Shown here one piece after another: positions 38,480 through 47,979 of a stretch of 64,000 nucleotides of DNA. How positions within the stretch are numbered: the first letter of the stretch is position 1; every line of letters begins with the position of its first letter. Where the stretch lies: positions 62,001 through 126,000 of the forward strand of contig JBCCGK010000014.1 of NCBI GenBank assembly GCA_039029315.1. Reading direction: 5' to 3'. Origin of the DNA: JBCCCJ01 sp039029315 (GTDB lineage: Bacteria > Bacteroidota > Bacteroidia > J057). The notes beneath the pieces are model-generated. The model was not told where the DNA came from. It did not search any database and was given only the letters and a program-made list of their open reading frames with translations. Both the position numbers and the translations under genes were made by a program.

Positions 38480-39190
38480 TCATTCATGCCCTAATCTGTT
38501 CTTGACAATGTCTCTGTAAGACTTGGCAATCGGGATCTGTGACGCCCCAATGGTCAATTGATGAGGTTCAATAATGGAAACATGTGTAAGGTTGACCACA
38601 AAAGATTTGTGTACACGGAGGAAGCTCTCCTCTGGAAGAAGGGTGAGGAGTTGAGTCATGGTTAGTCTGGACAGAATTTTTTTCTCAACGGTATGAACAA
38701 TACAGTAATTCCCGTCTTTTTCACAAAACAGCACATCTGCCGGGGAGAGTTTGTACCGCTTTTGGCCGCTTTTGATAAATAATTGTTGGCCAACAGTTGG
38801 TGGCTGATGGATGGGAGAAGGCCTTTTCTCAAGATAGTCCTTTGCCTTGAGGGCTGCCGAGAAAAAACGATCAAAAGATATAGGCTTGAGTAAGTAATCC
38901 AAGGCTCTGTGCTCATAACTTTCTAGTGCATATTCCGCATAGGCAGTGGTGAATATGATGAGTGGTTCTCTCCCAATGAGGTCGCGAAAGGCCAGACCAG
39001 ACAGATGAGGCATGTTAATATCCAGGAATAAGACATCTACGGAAGAATCAGATAGCCAATCCATTGCATCCAGGGGATCTCTGAAGGCGTGCAGCAATTT
39101 CATAAATGAGACCTTGCCGACATAGCGTTCTATGATCTCAAGAGCTTTGGGTTCGTCATCGATGGCGATGGAAGTGATAGATGGTTCCAT
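38480..39190 (-). CDS. LytTR-family response regulator
   Basis: 236 residues, ATG start. The receiver domain covers about 1-120, with acidic residues at 11-12, phospho-acceptor Asp57 in LFLDINMP, the TTAYAEYA segment and Lys in LLKPIS. The C-terminal LytTR DNA-binding domain is at about 135-236 (GQKRYKLSPADVLFCEKDGN, ILSRLTMTQLL, FLRVHKSFVVN). It is paired with the histidine kinase immediately upstream. Confidence 0.93.
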   Translation of the reverse strand: MEPSITSIAIDDEPKALEIIERYVGKVSFMKLLHAFRDPLDAMDWLSDSSVDVLFLDINMPHLSGLAFRDLIGREPLIIFTTAYAEYALESYEHRALDYLLKPISFDRFFSAALKAKDYLEKRPSPIHQPPTVGQQLFIKSGQKRYKLSPADVLFCEKDGNYCIVHTVEKKILSRLTMTQLLTLLPEESFLRVHKSFVVNLTHVSIIEPHQLTIGASQIPIAKSYRDIVKNRLGHE

Positions 39191-39205
39191 ATGGATGAGT
39201 AGGCT

Positions 39206-40294
39206 TCAAGTAGGCAATTGAAGACGCAATGTGATTTCGAAGGTCTCTTCTTTTTCTTCTTGTTGGAGTTCGTATCTATCGGGATACAACAAATTCAAGC
39301 GTCTCTGAACATTTACAAGACCTATGCCCGAGGATTCTTCATGGGGGCGCTGAATCTTGGGGAAGGAAGAATTGATGATGTGAAAATGAAAGTGCTTGTC
39401 ATCGATTCGCCCTGTAATTTTGATGAAAGAGGCTGCTTTCCAATTGATTCCGTGTTTAAACGCATTTTCCACAAATGGTAACAACAGCAGAGGAGCAATC
39501 TGCGCGCCTCCCGATTCGCCAATGAATTCCATAGAAATCTGGACCTCATCTTCTTCACCAATTCGAAGTTGATAGATCTGAATGGCGCAAGCGAGCATTT
39601 CCCATTCCTTTTCCAGAAGAACCTGATTTGGAGATCCATCTCTGAGCATATATCTCATCAGGCTGGCAAGATCTGCAATACCTTTTGATAGATCTGGCTG
39701 ATTGCTCCGCTCTGCAAGGGCAAATAGATTGTTCAGCGTATTGAACAGGAAGTGGGGATGAATTTGAGATTTGAGGAAGTTCAACTCAGAAGAGAGTTTT
39801 TCTTCCGTCAGATTTTTTTTTTCAATTTCACTTTGGCGCCATTTCAGAGCCAGGGCATAGGCGACAGCTAGACAGGCTGTAAGAAAGAACAACAAACCCT
39901 CCAACTGCCCCAATGCAAGAAAATGCCTAAAGATGTCCTGCTGATCACCCGTATTTCTGGCGAGAAAGAGGAGAAGGCCTTCCAACAAAGCTACCCCTGC
40001 CAACAAAAGGAATAGTCTTAGCATCACATGCCAAATACCTTCTTTTCGATTCAAAATGGGAGGGGCCAGATAGTATGCAATCCCATAAGCCCAGAGAATT
40101 TTCCCTCCCATGATGATGAGCAATACCCCAAGAAAATCGTGATTCCTGGTATATATTTCCTGTCGGATTCCATCAATTTCTTCCACCCGTACAGTCTCAA
40201 AAGCGAGGGATTGATTGATGATCCAGATGCTTATGCCCCAAAACACTCCGTGAAGAAGGATGCTCAGGTATGTTTGATTCAACTTCAGTGCCAT
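39206..40294 (-). CDS. LytS-like sensor histidine kinase
   Basis: About 362 residues from the ATG at 40294; an in-frame TTG at 40306 is an alternative. Four hydrophobic segments fill the first ~150 residues. A short coiled linker precedes the His_kinase domain (PF06580 type), with the phosphorylated His in QIHPHFLFNTLN. The ATPase has NAFKHGINW (N box) and GIGLVNVQRRL (G box). The gene ends 15 bases before the response regulator start, so the two form a two-component system. The stimulus is unknown. Confidence 0.92.
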   Translation of the reverse strand: MALKLNQTYLSILLHGVFWGISIWIINQSLAFETVRVEEIDGIRQEIYTRNHDFLGVLLIIMGGKILWAYGIAYYLAPPILNRKEGIWHVMLRLFLLLAGVALLEGLLLFLARNTGDQQDIFRHFLALGQLEGLLFFLTACLAVAYALALKWRQSEIEKKNLTEEKLSSELNFLKSQIHPHFLFNTLNNLFALAERSNQPDLSKGIADLASLMRYMLRDGSPNQVLLEKEWEMLACAIQIYQLRIGEEDEVQISMEFIGESGGAQIAPLLLLPFVENAFKHGINWKAASFIKITGRIDDKHFHFHIINSSFPKIQRPHEESSGIGLVNVQRRLNLLYPDRYELQQEEKEETFEITLRLQLPT

Positions 40295-40498
40295 TCCGTC
40301 AGTCAAGATAAGGGATTAAACTTAAGATTTCTGGTTGGGTAATTCTATCGCTTGTGATCAAATGACTTGCCTTTGTTATGAGTAGTAGAAAAATAGGGAT
40401 GATCGTCCATCTGTCAGAAGATGGATGTCAGTCCCATATTTGAGTCATCCTGTAACAATTATTTTGCTCAGCTTGAATCTGCATATACCTTGGCGACC

Positions 40499-42361
40499 AT
40501 GAACCCCAAAAAAAACGATATGAAAAGTATGTGCGTCTGGCTCCTAATCACCCTGTGTGGAGGGTGGGGCCTTCAAGGACAACAGTTGGGCTTGCAAAGC
40601 CTGGAACAATTAGAAGAAAGCCCCGCTGGATCAAGACTTGTTTCATTGATTCGCCTTCTGAATAGCGGAGAGAAAATCGAAAAGGCCCATGTGGAAAACT
40701 TGTTTTCAAAGAGAATCATCAAAAAAAACAGTCTGAAACGACTCAGAAATCTGATGCTCGACATTCGCGAAACGGATGGTCAGCTTCAATTGTATGATGC
40801 AGAGCGGGTTGAAATGTTTCGATATGAGACGATTTTGTGGGGAATGAAACAACAAGAATGGCTCGCCCTGAATCTTGATATGGAAGATGATAAGCCGTAT
40901 AAAATTGATGGCCTAAGCTTAAGAAATGTCGAGCAAATGGCTCAGGCTGAAAGCCCCATGCTGTCACCAGAGACCATTCGGGACTTTGAAGTCAGATCAC
41001 GTGAATTTGCTTCCCATAAGGAAGTGATTCAGAAAACCCAAAAAATCGCGGAGGCGTACGAGCAACTTGGATGGTTTTCAGGTGTAATCCTTTTGGCGAA
41101 AGATGGACAGCCATTTTTTGAACAGGCCTATGGCCTTGCCAACATTGAGAAGAACATTCCCAATACGATGGCAACCAAATTTCGTATAGGCTCCATCAAC
41201 AAATCATATACAGCAACCCTGATCTTGCAAATGGTAGAGCAGGGAAAACTTTCTGTTGATGACAAGCTCTCCAAATTTGAGCTGGGATTTCCTCAGAAGG
41301 TGGGCGACAAGATCGAATTAACACATATTTTGACGCATACTGCAGGCTTCTCTGACATTTTTATCCCGAAGTATATCAACAACATTCGCGATTATAAAGA
41401 CATCGATGACATTCTTCCATTGTTAAGGGATGAGCCACTGATGTATGAGCCTGGAACGGATCAGGCCTATTCCAATTATGGCTATATCGTCCTGGGAGCG
41501 ATTTTGGAAAAAGTCTCAGGCAAACCATTCAAAGAATTGATTGAGCAAAATATTTTCAATCGACTGGGAACGACTACCACTCATTATGACATCGCAGAGA
41601 ATATTGAAGGAGAAGCCAACAGTTATCGCTTTGGGATAGACGGGAAGAAGGTGGATCATACAGCCTTCCTGGAATATTGCACACCAGATGGAGGCATGTA
41701 CGCCACTGCTGCCGATATATTACAGTACTATCAAGCCTTTTTTTATTCTGAAACCCTCCTCAAGAACGAAACCAAAGCCTTCCGGGCTTCTGGCTATCGA
41801 TCCAAAAACGGAAACTGGAATGACATCATACAAAATGCTGGAGGTGCCATCGGAGAAGCTGGTGGAGGTCCTGGTGTGAGTGCTGTTATTGAGATGTTGT
41901 TGAAAGACAATTATGCAGTTATTGTTCTGGCGAATACTGATGAGATGGTTACGGAGCAAGTTGCGCGACGAATCATGAGTGCCATTGAAGGGAATCCTTA
42001 TCCAGAAGCCAAACTTCCGATCTCCCATCATTTATATAAAGTGATGGAAGAAAAAGGAATCGAGGAACTGGAGAAAAATTTTGCCTCCATCATCGAGGAC
42101 TATAGCGAAAGAAGAGTCCATTCTCAATACCTCAATTCTTTGGGATATGCCCTGATGCAGGAAAAAAATCTGGAAGAAGCGATAGAAGTGTTTCATGTGA
42201 ATACTCGGCTGTTTCCTGATGAGGCCAATCCATATGACAGCTTGGGAGAAGCCTATTTTCATAATGGAGATACGATCAATGCCAAGAAGTACTATCAGTT
42301 GGCGTTGCAAAAAGATCCCGATCTGGCCTCGGCCTTGAGGATGATTAAAGAATTGGAGTAG
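40499..42361 (+). CDS. Secreted serine hydrolase (class C beta-lactamase family) with C-terminal TPRs
   Basis: About 620 residues from the ATG at 40499. The longer frame from 40421 has no signal peptide at its start, whereas MCVWLLITLCGGWGLQGQ here does. A helical N-terminal part of ~170 residues precedes the beta-lactamase/penicillin-binding-like domain. SxxK is present (GSINKSY, nucleophile Ser) and so is Tyr-Ser-Asn (DQAYSNYGY). The third KTG/HGG box is replaced by a GGAIGEAGGGPG stretch. Two or three TPRs end the protein (LNSLGYALMQEKNLEEAIEV, YFHNGDTINAKKYYQLALQK). The substrate is probably a peptide or ester rather than an antibiotic (inference). Confidence 0.85.
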   Translation: MNPKKNDMKSMCVWLLITLCGGWGLQGQQLGLQSLEQLEESPAGSRLVSLIRLLNSGEKIEKAHVENLFSKRIIKKNSLKRLRNLMLDIRETDGQLQLYDAERVEMFRYETILWGMKQQEWLALNLDMEDDKPYKIDGLSLRNVEQMAQAESPMLSPETIRDFEVRSREFASHKEVIQKTQKIAEAYEQLGWFSGVILLAKDGQPFFEQAYGLANIEKNIPNTMATKFRIGSINKSYTATLILQMVEQGKLSVDDKLSKFELGFPQKVGDKIELTHILTHTAGFSDIFIPKYINNIRDYKDIDDILPLLRDEPLMYEPGTDQAYSNYGYIVLGAILEKVSGKPFKELIEQNIFNRLGTTTTHYDIAENIEGEANSYRFGIDGKKVDHTAFLEYCTPDGGMYATAADILQYYQAFFYSETLLKNETKAFRASGYRSKNGNWNDIIQNAGGAIGEAGGGPGVSAVIEMLLKDNYAVIVLANTDEMVTEQVARRIMSAIEGNPYPEAKLPISHHLYKVMEEKGIEELEKNFASIIEDYSERRVHSQYLNSLGYALMQEKNLEEAIEVFHVNTRLFPDEANPYDSLGEAYFHNGDTINAKKYYQLALQKDPDLASALRMIKELE

Positions 42362-42443
42362 ACCTCATGTGTACCTATGGTGTTGTGTGCAGCTATTTCT
42401 GATTTCCTTCCGTTATCAGGATGCTTCACACAACATCAACACC

Positions 42444-44381
42444 ATGAAAAAACTCTTTCTCCTCCTTTTGATAGAATTCATAGCGTTTTCTCTTTTCAGT
42501 CAAAGTTGGCACGAAACGCAAAAACTTCTGGCACCAAACAGGCAAGCGGCAAGCTTTTTTGGCAGATCTGTGGCAACTGATAAGGAGTATGCGATTGTAG
42601 GAGCGGAAGGCGCAAAATCAGTTGTTATTTTTCATCGAGATATCACAGGAGTTTGGTCCGTGGATCAGACACTGACCTCCCAGGATATCAGCGATAATGA
42701 CAATTTGGGGGAATCGGTAGATATCAATGGGAATTTTGCCATTCTTGGAGTTCCTTGGGGGAATGTCGATTTGCCACCACCCGATGATGTGATTTCCGGT
42801 GCAGGGGCTGCCTATATTTTCGAAAGGCAAAGCGATGGTACTTGGGTAGAGCAGATCCGAATGGAGACGATGGACACGCGGAGCTATTCCTTTTATGGAG
42901 AGGCGGTTGCGATATCCGAAAAATATGCGGTCATGGGAGGGCCATATGCTTCCTATACAGTTCAATCTGCAACCAGTATAGGCGGAGCGGTATTGCTATA
43001 TGAACGGGATAGCACAGGCCAATGGACCCAAAAGAAAAAACTGGAACCAGCTATTCGCGTTTGGCAAGGCTTGTTTGGTAGCTCTGTTGCAATCGACGGA
43101 GAGGTAGTAGTTGTGGGCTCGCCTGGAGAACTTGAGCATCCCTCTGATAGCATAAGTCTTGGAGGGGCAGCCTATGTGTTCGAACGAGAATCAGATAGTT
43201 CCTGGAAAGAAAGTAGACTCGTCCCTGATTTTGATTGGGATCTATTCGGTTCTGATTTTGGAAATTCGGTAGATATCGAAGGAGAGTATGTCGTAGTAGG
43301 AGCTCCAAAACTGAAAACCATTTCTTCTAGTGAACCCTCAAACTTGGGGGGTGTCCTGATATTCAGGAAAGACTCTGCTGGCAATTGGCAGGAATTTCAA
43401 CAAATACCTGCACCTCTGAATCAATTAAATGATATGTTTGGGGTTTCGGTGGCAATAGAGGATGGATACATCGTTGTGGGTGCTAACCAGGAAGATGAAG
43501 ACAAAAACAATGGAAATACCTATATCGATCCTGGAGCTGCCTATGTATACAAACAGGATAGCGCTGGTTACTGGACCTTGGCCAGCAAAATCGTTACCTC
43601 TGACAGATCAGAATATGATGAATTTGGGTTCAGTGTAGATATTAGCAATTCTACAGTCATAGGAGGTGCATTCAGTGAAGACTGGGACCTGAATGAACAG
43701 AACTTTACCTCTAATGCCGGCGCAGTCTATATATTCGATCTGTGTGAGGAGACGACGGAAAATACTATTTTTCCTGTTGCCTGTAATGAGTTTGTGTCCC
43801 CAAGTGGTACGCATATCTGGCGTCAGTCAGGCACTTATACAGACATCATCCCCAATGTGGCCGGATGTGATAGCACCATTACCATCAAACTGGCAGTGGA
43901 TACCGTCAATACCGAGCTTGTCAAAACGGGCTTGACTTTTACAGCAGTAGATACCACAGCTAGCACTTACCAATGGCTGGATTGCAGGAATGGATTTGCG
44001 CCTATTGTTGGAGAAACCAGCTATCGGTATACCGCTCCACAACACGGTGGATGGTATGCTGTCGAAATGATGGGGGATTGCATAGACACCTCATTTTGTT
44101 ATTCGACCTATTCTGTTGGAGTGGAAGAGCCAGCAGAACCCCTTTCCAACAAGATATATCCCAATCCGACTCAAGGAGAATTCAGGCTTGAACTGTCAGC
44201 CTTGTTCGGAAAAAAAGTAGAACTCATCATCTGGAATATGAAAGGGCAGCGCATAGCATCATGGTCCCATGTAACAGAAGAAAGCTTTCCTCTTTTCATT
44301 CCTGGACCTGCCGGGATATACACCTTGGAGATAAAAACAGCAGATAATCCGCCATTATTTTCAAAAATCATCAAACAATGA
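42444..44381 (+). CDS. FG-GAP beta-propeller protein with T9SS sorting tail
   Basis: About 645 residues from the ATG at 42444, chosen because it begins the signal peptide KKLFLLLLIEFIAFSLFSQ. Seven FG-GAP-like repeats are visible, each with (F/L/Y)GxSV..(A/V)(I/V)(V/L)G (for example FGSSVAIDGEVVVVGSPGE). This fits a seven-bladed propeller of integrin-alpha type. A short linker domain follows, then a type A T9SS tail (NKIYPNPTQGEF...GIYTLEIKT). It is thus exported across the outer membrane to the surface or medium. Its ligand is unknown. Confidence 0.9.
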   Translation: MKKLFLLLLIEFIAFSLFSQSWHETQKLLAPNRQAASFFGRSVATDKEYAIVGAEGAKSVVIFHRDITGVWSVDQTLTSQDISDNDNLGESVDINGNFAILGVPWGNVDLPPPDDVISGAGAAYIFERQSDGTWVEQIRMETMDTRSYSFYGEAVAISEKYAVMGGPYASYTVQSATSIGGAVLLYERDSTGQWTQKKKLEPAIRVWQGLFGSSVAIDGEVVVVGSPGELEHPSDSISLGGAAYVFERESDSSWKESRLVPDFDWDLFGSDFGNSVDIEGEYVVVGAPKLKTISSSEPSNLGGVLIFRKDSAGNWQEFQQIPAPLNQLNDMFGVSVAIEDGYIVVGANQEDEDKNNGNTYIDPGAAYVYKQDSAGYWTLASKIVTSDRSEYDEFGFSVDISNSTVIGGAFSEDWDLNEQNFTSNAGAVYIFDLCEETTENTIFPVACNEFVSPSGTHIWRQSGTYTDIIPNVAGCDSTITIKLAVDTVNTELVKTGLTFTAVDTTASTYQWLDCRNGFAPIVGETSYRYTAPQHGGWYAVEMMGDCIDTSFCYSTYSVGVEEPAEPLSNKIYPNPTQGEFRLELSALFGKKVELIIWNMKGQRIASWSHVTEESFPLFIPGPAGIYTLEIKTADNPPLFSKIIKQ

Positions 44382-44398
44382 AAATCTTTCATGCCTGA

Positions 44399-44460
44399 GA
44401 GACTGTTTGGGAATGTGTGCTGAGAATTTTTAGGCTGTATTTTTTTCTCTGCGCAGACTC
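44399..44460 (+). mobile_element. Truncated copy of the 161-bp MITE-like element (copy 4)
   Basis: The left end (GAGACTGTTT at 44399-44408) and the next ~50 bases match copy 1, with GTGCTGAGAATTTTT and a TGTATTTTTTTCTC stretch. Similarity then fades and the central hairpin and right end are missing. No flanking TAA/TTA pair is present. It starts 17 bases after the T9SS gene. Confidence 0.75.
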
Positions 44461-44592
44461 CTCCAAAATTCAGGATCTAGACCGACCCATCCATTTCAAG
44501 TGGATATACCCCTAGCTTTTGACCCAAAGGTGACATTTCTGTATGTAATCATAAGAGGGAGAAAAGAGAAACAAGCTGAGAGAAAAATTGTG

Positions 44593-44673
44593 GGTAGTGC
44601 CTCAAATGTAAGGCTGGAACATAATTCTGCAAAGAACTGAGCTAGAGTTGAGCATTACATTTATAGCACTACC
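44593..44673. mobile_element. 81-bp MITE-like element with 8-bp target duplication
   Basis: The 19-bp terminal inverted repeats start GGTAGTGC (44593) and end GCACTACC (44673), matching at 17 of 19 positions. The element is bounded by perfect direct repeats AAATTGTG at 44585-44592 and 44674-44681. It has no coding capacity. The rest of the 44382-44790 gap holds the truncated copy 4 element (44399-44460) and otherwise nothing I recognise. Confidence 0.8.
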
Positions 44674-44790
44674 AAATTGTGAAAGCGCCAATAGATCAAT
44701 TTCCGAAATCGTTCCCGCTAAAAATCCTTTTGGAAATCCCCCTTCTGCCACCTATTTTCCAGTTCAGTTTGGACTTTTTATACAAAAAAC

Positions 44791-46497
44791 ATGCAAATAA
44801 CTGGCAAAGGAACTGCTGCGAATACTTACGATGCCATTGTCATCGGATCGGGGATCAGTGGTGGTTGGGCAGCCAAAGAGCTGACAGAAAAAGGGCTCAA
44901 AACCCTTGTCCTGGAACGTGGGAGAGATGTCAAACACGGAGATTATCCTACTGCCCATTCTGAAACCTGGGATTTTGAAGGCCGGGGCCAAAAGGACCCT
45001 GAAAAAATCAAAACCCAACTCAAGCAAAATCGGACAGGCTACACGACCAGACCTGCTTCTGCTCACTGGTTTGTCAACGATCTTGACAATCCATATTCAG
45101 AGGTCAAAAGATTCGATTGGATGCGTGGCTATCATGTGGGGGGGCGCTCGCTGATGTGGGGACGCCATTCATACCGATGGAGTGACCTTGATTTTGAGGC
45201 CAATGCCAAGGAAGGCATTGCAGTAGATTGGCCCATTCGCTACAAAGATATTGAGCCCTGGTATGCCTATGTGGAGGAGCATGCAGGAATTACAGGGATG
45301 GAAGAAGGGCTTAGCCAACTTCCTGACAGCAATTTTCTCCCACCTATGGGACTCAATTGTGTGGAAAAGCACATGAAAGAACGGGTCGCTGCTGCCTTTG
45401 GTGGCCGGGTTCTTACTCAGGGAAGAATTGCGAATTTGTCTGTGCCGCACAAAGGGCGAGGTTCTTGTATGTATCGAAATCGCTGCATCAGAGGATGTCC
45501 ATATGGCGCGTATTTTTCCAGCCAATCTTCTACTCTCCCCGCGGCTGTGGCTACAGGAAATATGACTTTGAGACCCTTCTCTATCGTCAATCAGATTCTG
45601 TATGACAAGGAGACCAACAAAGCAAAAGGTGTATTGGTTATCGATGCTGAGACCAATGAGACAATAGAATACTATGCCAAAGTGATTTTCTGTTGTGCAT
45701 CAGCTCTAGGATCAACCTTTATCATGTTGAACTCTACTTCAGACCGTTTTCCTGATGGATTGGGGAATGACAGTGGAGAATTGGGACACAATTTGATGGA
45801 CCACCATTTCCAGATCGGAGCAAGAGGTGTATATCCCGGCTTTTCTGACAAATATTATAAGGGGCGTCGTCCTGGCGGTGTGTATATTCCTCGATTTCGG
45901 AATGTAGATAAGGAGAGTACACGTCAGGATTATGTCAGAGGGTTTGGCTATCAGGGAAGTGCAAGCCGGAGTAGTTGGAGTCGTAGCGTGAGAGAGTTGA
46001 GCAAATTCGGTGTAGATATGAAAACGGAATTGTTCGAGCCGGGACCATGGAGAATGGGCTTGACAGCATTCGGAGAATGTCTTCCTTATCATGACAACAA
46101 GGCCTACCTCAACCATGAAGTCAAAGACAAATGGGGACAACCAACCTTTACCTTTGACTGTGAATTCAAGGACAATGAGCAGAAGATGCGGGCGGACATG
46201 CAGAATTCTGCGGTAGAGATGCTAGAGGCAGCTGGATTCGAAGAAGTTACGCCTTACGACAATGTAGGGGCTCCTGGTTTGGGCATTCACGAAATGGGGA
46301 CCGCCAGAATGGGACGTAATCCCAAGACTTCTGTTCTCAACAAATGGAATCAGGTTCACGCTGTGAAAAATGTATATGTAACAGATGGAGCCTGTATGAC
46401 TTCTGCCTCCTGTGTCAATCCTTCTTTGACCTATATGGCTTTGACAGCCAGAGCTTGTGATCATGCTGTAAACGAACTGAAAAAGGGTAATTTGTAA
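44791..46497 (+). CDS. GMC-family oxidoreductase
   Basis: 568 residues, ATG start. It is an FAD-dependent alcohol/sugar dehydrogenase. The dinucleotide site IVIGSGISGGWAAKEL is near residue 15, followed by LVLERG. The C-terminal GMC_oxred_C domain has catalytic His in HEMGTARMG and NPSLTYMALTARA. A Cys-rich CMYRNRCIRGCPYGA segment near residue 230 is typical of the gluconate/2-keto-gluconate dehydrogenase-like branch. Its stop codon overlaps the start of the next gene (TAATG), so it is translationally coupled to its probable small subunit. The sugar or polyol substrate cannot be told. Confidence 0.92.
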   Translation: MQITGKGTAANTYDAIVIGSGISGGWAAKELTEKGLKTLVLERGRDVKHGDYPTAHSETWDFEGRGQKDPEKIKTQLKQNRTGYTTRPASAHWFVNDLDNPYSEVKRFDWMRGYHVGGRSLMWGRHSYRWSDLDFEANAKEGIAVDWPIRYKDIEPWYAYVEEHAGITGMEEGLSQLPDSNFLPPMGLNCVEKHMKERVAAAFGGRVLTQGRIANLSVPHKGRGSCMYRNRCIRGCPYGAYFSSQSSTLPAAVATGNMTLRPFSIVNQILYDKETNKAKGVLVIDAETNETIEYYAKVIFCCASALGSTFIMLNSTSDRFPDGLGNDSGELGHNLMDHHFQIGARGVYPGFSDKYYKGRRPGGVYIPRFRNVDKESTRQDYVRGFGYQGSASRSSWSRSVRELSKFGVDMKTELFEPGPWRMGLTAFGECLPYHDNKAYLNHEVKDKWGQPTFTFDCEFKDNEQKMRADMQNSAVEMLEAAGFEEVTPYDNVGAPGLGIHEMGTARMGRNPKTSVLNKWNQVHAVKNVYVTDGACMTSASCVNPSLTYMALTARACDHAVNELKKGNL

Positions 46498-47078
46498 TGA
46501 AAAGACGAGACGCTATCAAACAAACAGCCCTGATCATGGGCTATGCCGTATCAGCCTCTGCGATTAGTGGAGTTTTGGCTGGTTGTCAGGCTACTGGAGG
46601 AATGGATTGGACCCCTGTATACTTGAGCAAGGATCAGGGAACACTGTTGGCAGAAATCGCTGAGATCATCATTCCTGCATCAGATACGCCAGGTGCCAAA
46701 GATGTTTTTGTACACGAATTCATCGACACCATGATTGGCAAATACCTCAAAGCTGAAGAAGGGGAGACCCTCAAAGCAGGTCTTGCACAAGTAGATGCAG
46801 ACGCTCAGGCTGCCCATGGAAAGAAGTTTATGTCCTGTACACCAGAACAACAAACTGCTTTGCTGGTCAAAATGGCCGATGATACCCAGGCTGCCATGGA
46901 AGCAGACCCTTCTCTTCGAAAAAACAAACCATTTTTTGTATTGATGAAGGAACTGACCATGCTTGGATATTTTACCTCTGAAGTTGTAGGAAAAGAGATA
47001 TTCAGTTTTGATCCAGTCCCCGGAGAGTATGGGGATTGTATCCCTGTGGAGGAAGTCAAAAACAGTTGGACGATTTAA
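46497..47078 (+). CDS. Gluconate 2-dehydrogenase subunit 3-family lipoprotein
   Basis: 193 residues, starting within the stop of the GMC gene (TAATG). An N-terminal twin-Arg start (MKRRDAIKQTAL) and lipobox (VLAGC, Cys30) suggest Tat export and lipidation. The body matches the subunit 3 family (LLAEIAEIIIPASDTPGAKD, FVLMKELTMLGYFTSE). It probably partners the GMC subunit in a periplasmic dehydrogenase complex. Its TAA stop codon is also the left target duplication of the MITE-like copy 2. Confidence 0.9.
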   Translation: MKRRDAIKQTALIMGYAVSASAISGVLAGCQATGGMDWTPVYLSKDQGTLLAEIAEIIIPASDTPGAKDVFVHEFIDTMIGKYLKAEEGETLKAGLAQVDADAQAAHGKKFMSCTPEQQTALLVKMADDTQAAMEADPSLRKNKPFFVLMKELTMLGYFTSEVVGKEIFSFDPVPGEYGDCIPVEEVKNSWTI

Positions 47079-47238
47079 GAGACTGTTTGAACATCTGTCA
47101 CTTATTGTTTGTATGCGTATTTTTTCCTCATCCGGCGGCTTTTTTGTTCCCCTAACACCACTATGAGTACAAAAAAGAGCCTTGTCTGAGAAAAAAATAC
47201 ACCATGAAAATTCTCAGCACTGATTCCAAAACAGTCTC
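47079..47238 (-). mobile_element. 160-bp palindromic MITE-like element, copy 2 (inverted)
   Basis: The ends are GAGACTGTTT (47079-47088) and AAACAGTCTC (47229-47238), flanked by TAA at 47076-47078 and 47239-47241. The sequence matches copies 1 and 3 in reverse orientation (TGTCACTTAT near the left end, AATTCTCAGCA near the right). The left TAA is the stop codon of the preceding gene, so the insertion preserved the reading frame's end. Confidence 0.87.
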
Positions 47239-47294
47239 TAAGAACTTCCCTCCATAGGTAAGACCTTGGAGTGAATGTGTGAAGAAACATTGGC

Positions 47295-47705
47295 ATGAAT
47301 CCGATGAACATTAATGATACCTATGAAGAGACCTTCTCCTATTCTCAGGAGGAGGTCGAACTATATGCTCGACTGACAGGAGATGACAACCCGATTCACC
47401 TTGACGCAGAATACGCCGCACAATCTGATTTTGGTCAGCGGATCATGCACGGAATGCTGGGAGCCACGATTTTCACCAAAGTCATGGGCACCACCTTCCC
47501 TGGCCATGGATCGATCTACCGCTCTCAGGAAATCAAATTTATGCGACCCATGTATCCTGATATAGTGTATCGAGCTGTGTTTACAGTTGTCGAAACCAAT
47601 CCCCGAGTCCACGTAGTCAAAATCAAAACTGAAATATTCAATCCAGATGGTAAAGCGACCATTAAGGGATTTGCTACCTTGATCAACAAGGCAAAGGTGG
47701 GTTGA
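47295..47705 (+). CDS. MaoC-like (R)-specific enoyl-CoA hydratase
   Basis: 136 residues, ATG at 47295 (a second ATG three codons on also fits). The hydratase-2 signature is complete: ARLTGDDNPIHLDAEYAA with the catalytic Asp and His. The single hot-dog domain has the usual length for PhaJ/MaoC-type enzymes, which hydrate trans-2-enoyl-CoA. It stands alone, 53 bases after a mobile-element copy. Confidence 0.88.
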   Translation: MNPMNINDTYEETFSYSQEEVELYARLTGDDNPIHLDAEYAAQSDFGQRIMHGMLGATIFTKVMGTTFPGHGSIYRSQEIKFMRPMYPDIVYRAVFTVVETNPRVHVVKIKTEIFNPDGKATIKGFATLINKAKVG

Positions 47706-47848
47706 ATTGAAGACCAGAACCCTGTAGGCGAAGATTTCCAGTTTATCCTGTAACCTTCTTACACTTTTCCTCGAAAGGAGGAGACTTTAAGGTTTTATCA
47801 TGCAAAATAAAAAAGACTAGCTGTCATCCTGATAGACTGCCAATACAA

Positions 47849-47979
47849 GGGTGTACGTCAAATGTCCCATTTGTTTCCTAGCATGTGGGGTCGTTTCTCT
47901 TTTTGAGGAGAAACGGGGCAGTGCGGAAGAGGTTTTGAAACAAGGCAATCTCTTTGATTGGGAAATCTGACGTACACCC
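47849..47979. mobile_element. 131-bp MITE-like element with 8-bp target duplication
   Basis: The terminal inverted repeats of 21 bp (19 matching) begin GGGTGTACGTCA at 47849 and end TGACGTACACCC at 47979. Perfect direct repeats CAATACAA flank it at 47841-47848 and 47980-47987. It carries an internal hairpin (GTTTCTC 47893-47899, GAGAAAC 47908-47914). It is a single copy in this window and has no transposase. It sits between convergent maoC-like and flippase genes. The rest of the 47706-48043 gap shows only a weak hairpin near 47769-47780. Confidence 0.85.

Noticed and set aside
40499..42361. Antibiotic-resistance beta-lactamase
   Set aside because: The third active-site box is not KTG, and the TPR tail and helical N-terminus fit housekeeping serine hydrolases of the wider family.
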